A stretch of 64,000 nucleotides of DNA from Candidatus Peregrinibacteria bacterium (GTDB lineage Bacteria; Patescibacteriota; Gracilibacteria; UBA1369), in NCBI GenBank assembly GCA_003153355.1, contig PLYH01000001.1:38565-102564 (forward strand), written 5' to 3'. The notes below the pieces were generated by a model. That model worked only from the letters and a program-made list of their open reading frames with translations, made no database searches and was not told the DNA's origin. Position 1 is the first letter of the stretch, and every line of letters starts with the position of its first letter. Shown one piece after another: positions 61,039-64,000 of the stretch. The position numbers and the translations under genes are program-made.

Positions 61039-61683
61039 TTATTGAGTAACCTCAAAAGAATTAATAAATTTTGAATAATTAGCACTATTTTCATTTCCAA
61101 AGCCTTCCATCAAAACATAAATCGTTTGGCCAACAAGTATAGCTCGTCCATAAAAAGATATGTTATCTATTGGATCATTCGTTTTAAAATCCAGCGCATT
61201 GTTTGAACCGTAATAAGTTGGAGTGGAAGATGTTAACTTCAAATTTTTCATCCCATCCACAAATGCTCCAACAAACCCATCGAGTAATTTATTTGGATCT
61301 GTAATGACACCAACCGTTGAAATTGGATATGTCGCTGTAGTTACTCCATATTCTGATCCATTAGGTTCTTTACTCGCATATGTTTCGTAATTTACACTTA
61401 ACGACGTATTTGGGACTGGTGATGAACCAGAACTATATTGCGGTTGGCTTGGAAATTGAACTGTAAAATGAGATGTTGCGGATGTAAAGGTTATCCAAGT
61501 GGATGCTTGAATAAATGCAATAATTAATATTGCACTAATAATAACTCCTATAATTATAGCGATGACTTTAGTAACATTATTTTTTATTTCTTCTTTTGGA
61601 ATAATATGCTGGTCTTGAGCTTTTAACTCTTGGTATTTTGATATTTTATAAATAACGACTGATGTAATAATTAAGTTAATCAA
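61039..61683 (-). CDS. Hypothetical membrane-anchored protein, possibly the 3' part of a split DUF4328 gene
   Basis: The 214-residue ORF starts with TTG and overlaps the upstream gene by 4 nt. Its first 22 residues (INLIITSVVIYKISKYQELK) look like the last membrane helix and the V-x-K-I-x-x-x-Q-x-x-K tail of DUF4328 proteins. A second helix (about 40-62) and a beta-rich outer domain follow. A T7 run lies at the junction, so this may be the C-terminal part of the 61680 gene in another frame. The DNA is AT-rich. Confidence 0.6.
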   Translation of the reverse strand: MINLIITSVVIYKISKYQELKAQDQHIIPKEEIKNNVTKVIAIIIGVIISAILIIAFIQASTWITFTSATSHFTVQFPSQPQYSSGSSPVPNTSLSVNYETYASKEPNGSEYGVTTATYPISTVGVITDPNKLLDGFVGAFVDGMKNLKLTSSTPTYYGSNNALDFKTNDPIDNISFYGRAILVGQTIYVLMEGFGNENSANYSKFINSFEVTQ

Positions 61684-62513
61684 TAAAAAAATAAAGTTAC
61701 TGGGTTAGTTGATGTACTACCATATTGATTATTTTGGCCATAACTATAAGAAGAGATCACCGCAATTATCCATACAGCCCACCATAATTTTACAATCCCG
61801 ACGGAGCTAGTTTTAGTACCTATTTTCTGGCTCCCAAGCCAAATTTCTTTCATATTTTTATATGGTGCAAAAAGAGAAATGATCGGAATAAAATTGTCAG
61901 CAATTACCCATCCTGGTGTCGTTTTAGTTTTTAAATTAAATGCATAAAGATTACGATAACTCGTTGTTAACCAGATAAGATACGCAATTAAAATTACAAA
62001 AAAACCCAATAAACCTAAAAAATTAACAATGGTTATAAATAAATAAAATGATGTTATTGAATTCGATAATATTAAGGGTGTAAATATCGATGTAACAGCA
62101 AAAAGTCCAACTAAAATTACTGAGAATATATAAATTGTGGCTAGATTCTTAGTTGATTTAAATTTAACATTTGCAATGAATTTCGAAGGTTCATTTGTTT
62201 TAACTTCTATATAGTTATTTGATTCTTTTTGGCTTGTTTGAGAAGAAATATTTCCTATAGATTGAGATTTCTTTTTCGGACTGAATTTACCTAAAACTAT
62301 GTAATAAAATGATCCTCTTGTTATCCACGCAAGTAATCCCACAATTATTACTCCCCACAAAAAAGCACCTGTTTTACTTTCGCCATATGAAGCGTAAGTT
62401 ATGAGAAGTACCAATCCTATAGCTAAAACTAGAGCTCCAATATAAACAACTTTTAAAAAACGAAACCATGGTTTTTGTTCAAGCTCACTAATTGTTTTGA
62501 TTTTCTTAGACAT
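61680..62513 (-). CDS. DUF4328 membrane protein
   Basis: The 277-residue protein has two N-terminal helices, a charged Ser/Lys linker (about 75-115) and a DUF4328 domain marked by YRNLYAFNLKTKTTPGWVIADNFIPI and APYKNMKEIW. DUF4328 is a membrane domain of unknown function. The expected last helix and tail are missing at the stop but appear in the overlapping frame at 61683. Base composition is much more AT-rich than most of the window. Confidence 0.75.
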   Translation of the reverse strand: MSKKIKTISELEQKPWFRFLKVVYIGALVLAIGLVLLITYASYGESKTGAFLWGVIIVGLLAWITRGSFYYIVLGKFSPKKKSQSIGNISSQTSQKESNNYIEVKTNEPSKFIANVKFKSTKNLATIYIFSVILVGLFAVTSIFTPLILSNSITSFYLFITIVNFLGLLGFFVILIAYLIWLTTSYRNLYAFNLKTKTTPGWVIADNFIPIISLFAPYKNMKEIWLGSQKIGTKTSSVGIVKLWWAVWIIAVISSYSYGQNNQYGSTSTNPVTLFFY

Positions 62514-62555
62514 ATATATGGAAGATTTATATATTTACCATTATTTTTATATTAT

Positions 62556-62584
62556 AATATAATATAAAATCTTATTTTAGACAA
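62556..62584 (-). promoter_or_regulatory. Promoter of the DUF4328 unit
   Basis: On the minus strand TTGTCT, a 17-nt spacer and TATATT are followed by further TATAAT-like sequence. The region is so AT-rich that chance matches are likely. Confidence 0.4.
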
Positions 62585-62614
62585 CTATTCTCCGCCTATA
62601 TCAAATTAATTTAT

Positions 62615-62641
62615 AAAAAGCCCCATTATATGGGGCTTTTT
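62615..62641. terminator. Terminator downstream of the Yip1-like gene
   Basis: AAAAAGCCCC / GGGGCTTTTT is a 10-bp stem with a 7-nt loop and T-runs on both strands. It lies 31 nt after the stop of the minus-strand 62673 gene. Confidence 0.85.
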
Positions 62642-62672
62642 ATTCTTTATTACAAATCTCTAAGTCTCAATC

Positions 62673-63338
62673 TTAACTCAGTGAAAAGGAACTTATACCT
62701 GGAGCACCAAGACCTAACATGGTCAAAATATAACCAATTACAATTGCCAAGACTGCTGCAACCAATAAAGTTAAAACTGCATTAGTTGAGCTCAATTTAT
62801 GAATTTCAGTCAAAGTATTATAAAGTATCACAAGTAACCAAACACCAACAATCAAACTTAAAAAAGGAATTATTGTAAAAAATTCAACAACTCGAAGCAA
62901 AGACGCATAACCAAGCACACGGAAAAATTGTGGAAATTTACCAGATCCTTTAAACATTGATTCAGCTACCCAGTTTGTAAGAAAAAGCCCAATTACTCCC
63001 AAAACAGCTGCAACAACTCCACCTATAAGAGAACTAACAAAACCAATACGTATAAGACCTACGATCGGAAGTGGAATGCCAAAAACTGCCGGTCCTAAAC
63101 TCGCCACAATCGTACCAACAGCAAAATATACTAAAGCTAAGCTGATACCTTCTGAATCGCGACCGGCCACTTTGGCCATAACCGCCTTGTTGAGTTTAAG
63201 AATTTCAATAATGTCTCCGAATCCACCCTTCAAGTTGCCTACATTAACGTTTTTCATATCAACCTTTGGGATTTCAGGCATACTGTTATGAGCAGGTTTG
63301 TGATCAGTCTGATGATCGGAATGATGTTCATCCATCAT
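62673..63338 (-). CDS. Yip1-domain-like membrane protein
   Basis: The 221-residue protein starts MMDEHHSDHQTDH, a His-rich tail, then has about five membrane helices (about 75-215). The central part, LTNWVAESMFKGSGKFPQFFRVLGYASLLRVVE, is typical of bacterial Yip1-family proteins of unknown function. The ATG at 63338 is preferred over 63395 because the latter adds an unrelated hydrophobic segment. The His-rich start could bind metal. It is in the AT-rich patch. Confidence 0.65.
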   Translation of the reverse strand: MMDEHHSDHQTDHKPAHNSMPEIPKVDMKNVNVGNLKGGFGDIIEILKLNKAVMAKVAGRDSEGISLALVYFAVGTIVASLGPAVFGIPLPIVGLIRIGFVSSLIGGVVAAVLGVIGLFLTNWVAESMFKGSGKFPQFFRVLGYASLLRVVEFFTIIPFLSLIVGVWLLVILYNTLTEIHKLSSTNAVLTLLVAAVLAIVIGYILTMLGLGAPGISSFSLS

Positions 63339-63507
63339 ATGGAGGGAGAAAATTAAGGAGTAGAACAAGCCGTATTGTAAAGAAAAAACTTTCAAAATGC
63401 AACGTGGCTACAAATAAAAAGGAGCATGACCGTAAATCAAAACATAAAAACAACATTCTATCAAATCAAAGTGGCCGTAAAAAGTTCCGCAAGGCTCAGA
63501 ACTTCGC

Positions 63508-63513
63508 TACAAT
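63508..63513 (+). promoter_or_regulatory. Possible -10 element for the pyrophosphatase gene
   Basis: TACAAT lies 44 nt before the ATG at 63558; a weak TTCCGC is 17 nt upstream. Confidence 0.35.
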
Positions 63514-63557
63514 TCCACTCTGGATTTTTACTTATTTATTCTTATCTCTTTTCCTTT

Positions 63558-64000
63558 ATGCAGGTACCTCTTCTGGCGATTGGCATAAGCATTTTTGCCT
63601 TACTGTATGCCGTTATACTCATTGTGAGCATTCTTAAACGATCAAGCGGTGATGAAAAAATGCAGGGAATCGCCAAATCAATCCAGGAAGGAGCCATGGC
63701 ATATTTGAATCGCCAATCGTTGACCATCATCGTTATCGCGACGATTATTTTTGTGGCGATGGCGTTCATTCTTCCGCAAGGCCAGCATAATGACAATATA
63801 CTTACTGCTGTCGGTTTTGCTGTCGGCGCATTCTTTTCCGCTCTGGCAGGATATATTGGTATGAACGTATCCGTACGCGCAAACGTCCGCACGGCTGAAG
63901 CCGCTAAAAACTCTTTGCAGGATGCATTGTCCGTTGCTTTTAAGGGAGGCACTGTGACGGGTCTTGCCGTCGTAGGTTTAGCTTTGTTGGGCGTAAGCGG
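63558..64000 (+). CDS. hppA: Membrane-bound ion-translocating pyrophosphatase (3' partial)
   Basis: The ORF track does not list this gene. From the ATG at 63558 the frame reads MQVPLLAIGISIFALLYAVI and continues to the window end. It has the family N-terminal helices and EGAMAYLNRQ, GMNVSVRANVRTAEAA and the start of the next helix. The enzyme splits pyrophosphate and pumps protons or sodium. Substrate-binding motifs lie beyond the edge, so ion specificity cannot be judged. The ORF at 63266 in another frame is spurious. Confidence 0.93.
   Translation, partial: MQVPLLAIGISIFALLYAVILIVSILKRSSGDEKMQGIAKSIQEGAMAYLNRQSLTIIVIATIIFVAMAFILPQGQHNDNILTAVGFAVGAFFSALAGYIGMNVSVRANVRTAEAAKNSLQDALSVAFKGGTVTGLAVVGLALLGVS

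Noticed and set aside
63266-63637. 123-residue + strand ORF
   Set aside because: It overlaps the start of hppA in another frame and the antisense of the Yip1-like gene, and its composition is not protein-like.

Overview
This window looks like a chromosomal segment of a Patescibacteria / Candidate Phyla Radiation (CPR) type bacterium, possibly related to Peregrinibacteria. That placement is inference: genes are tightly packed with gaps of 2-20 nt, Shine-Dalgarno sequences are almost absent, several enzymes are reduced or split, and large surface proteins, SLH domains, type IV pilus parts and a membrane pyrophosphatase are present. UGA is a normal stop (gpmI, the 15251 gene), so the glycine-recoded code of Gracilibacteria/Absconditabacteria does not apply. 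No gene-free stretch exceeds about 300 nt. No rRNA, CRISPR array, insertion sequence or origin was seen; one tRNA (Arg, UCG) was found.

Layout. 1-24.5 kb is mostly + strand: a 5'-cut purQ fused to PurS-like modules, glmS, three small hypotheticals, pyk, ruvC, a TPR membrane protein, prepilin peptidase, gpmI, manC plus a separate cupin, a large SecDF fusion with inserted parvulin domains, a DUF1653 gene running into tRNA-Arg, priA, trpS, pyrG, a PilC-N-domain-like protein and lgt. 24.5-33.2 kb is - strand housekeeping: PEGA protein, greA, sigma factor, dnaG, WecA/TagO-like transferase, truB, an N-terminally short MurE and a stand-alone riboflavin kinase. 33.4-37.1 kb holds a hypothetical (+), an O-antigen-ligase-like protein, hpf and an archaeal-type triosephosphate isomerase (-).

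37.2-48.7 kb is a + strand accessory block with its own promoter and terminator: a hypothetical, a 2085-residue giant protein, a 66-residue single-TM protein and a 1453-residue secreted Ig-like protein. The giant and the small TM protein end in the same hexapeptide, NPDQSG, written with different synonymous codons at every position. Then follow holA (+), an SLH/beta-helix surface protein and gatCA (-), a small membrane protein, an archaeal-type FAD synthetase-like nucleotidyltransferase, ftsX and recO (+), and on the - strand a Rel with a damaged hydrolase motif, a Pro/Glu-rich membrane protein and an AT-rich patch with a split DUF4328 gene and a Yip1-like gene. The start of a membrane pyrophosphatase closes the window.

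Themes: lower glycolysis (tpiA, gpmI, pyk), nucleotide and flavin cofactor synthesis with split or fused enzymes, a peptidoglycan and glycan-bearing envelope (glmS, murE, wecA-like, manC, O-antigen ligase, SLH), and protein export (SecDF with built-in prolyl isomerase, Lgt). Promoters often carry an extended -10 (TGnTATAAT).
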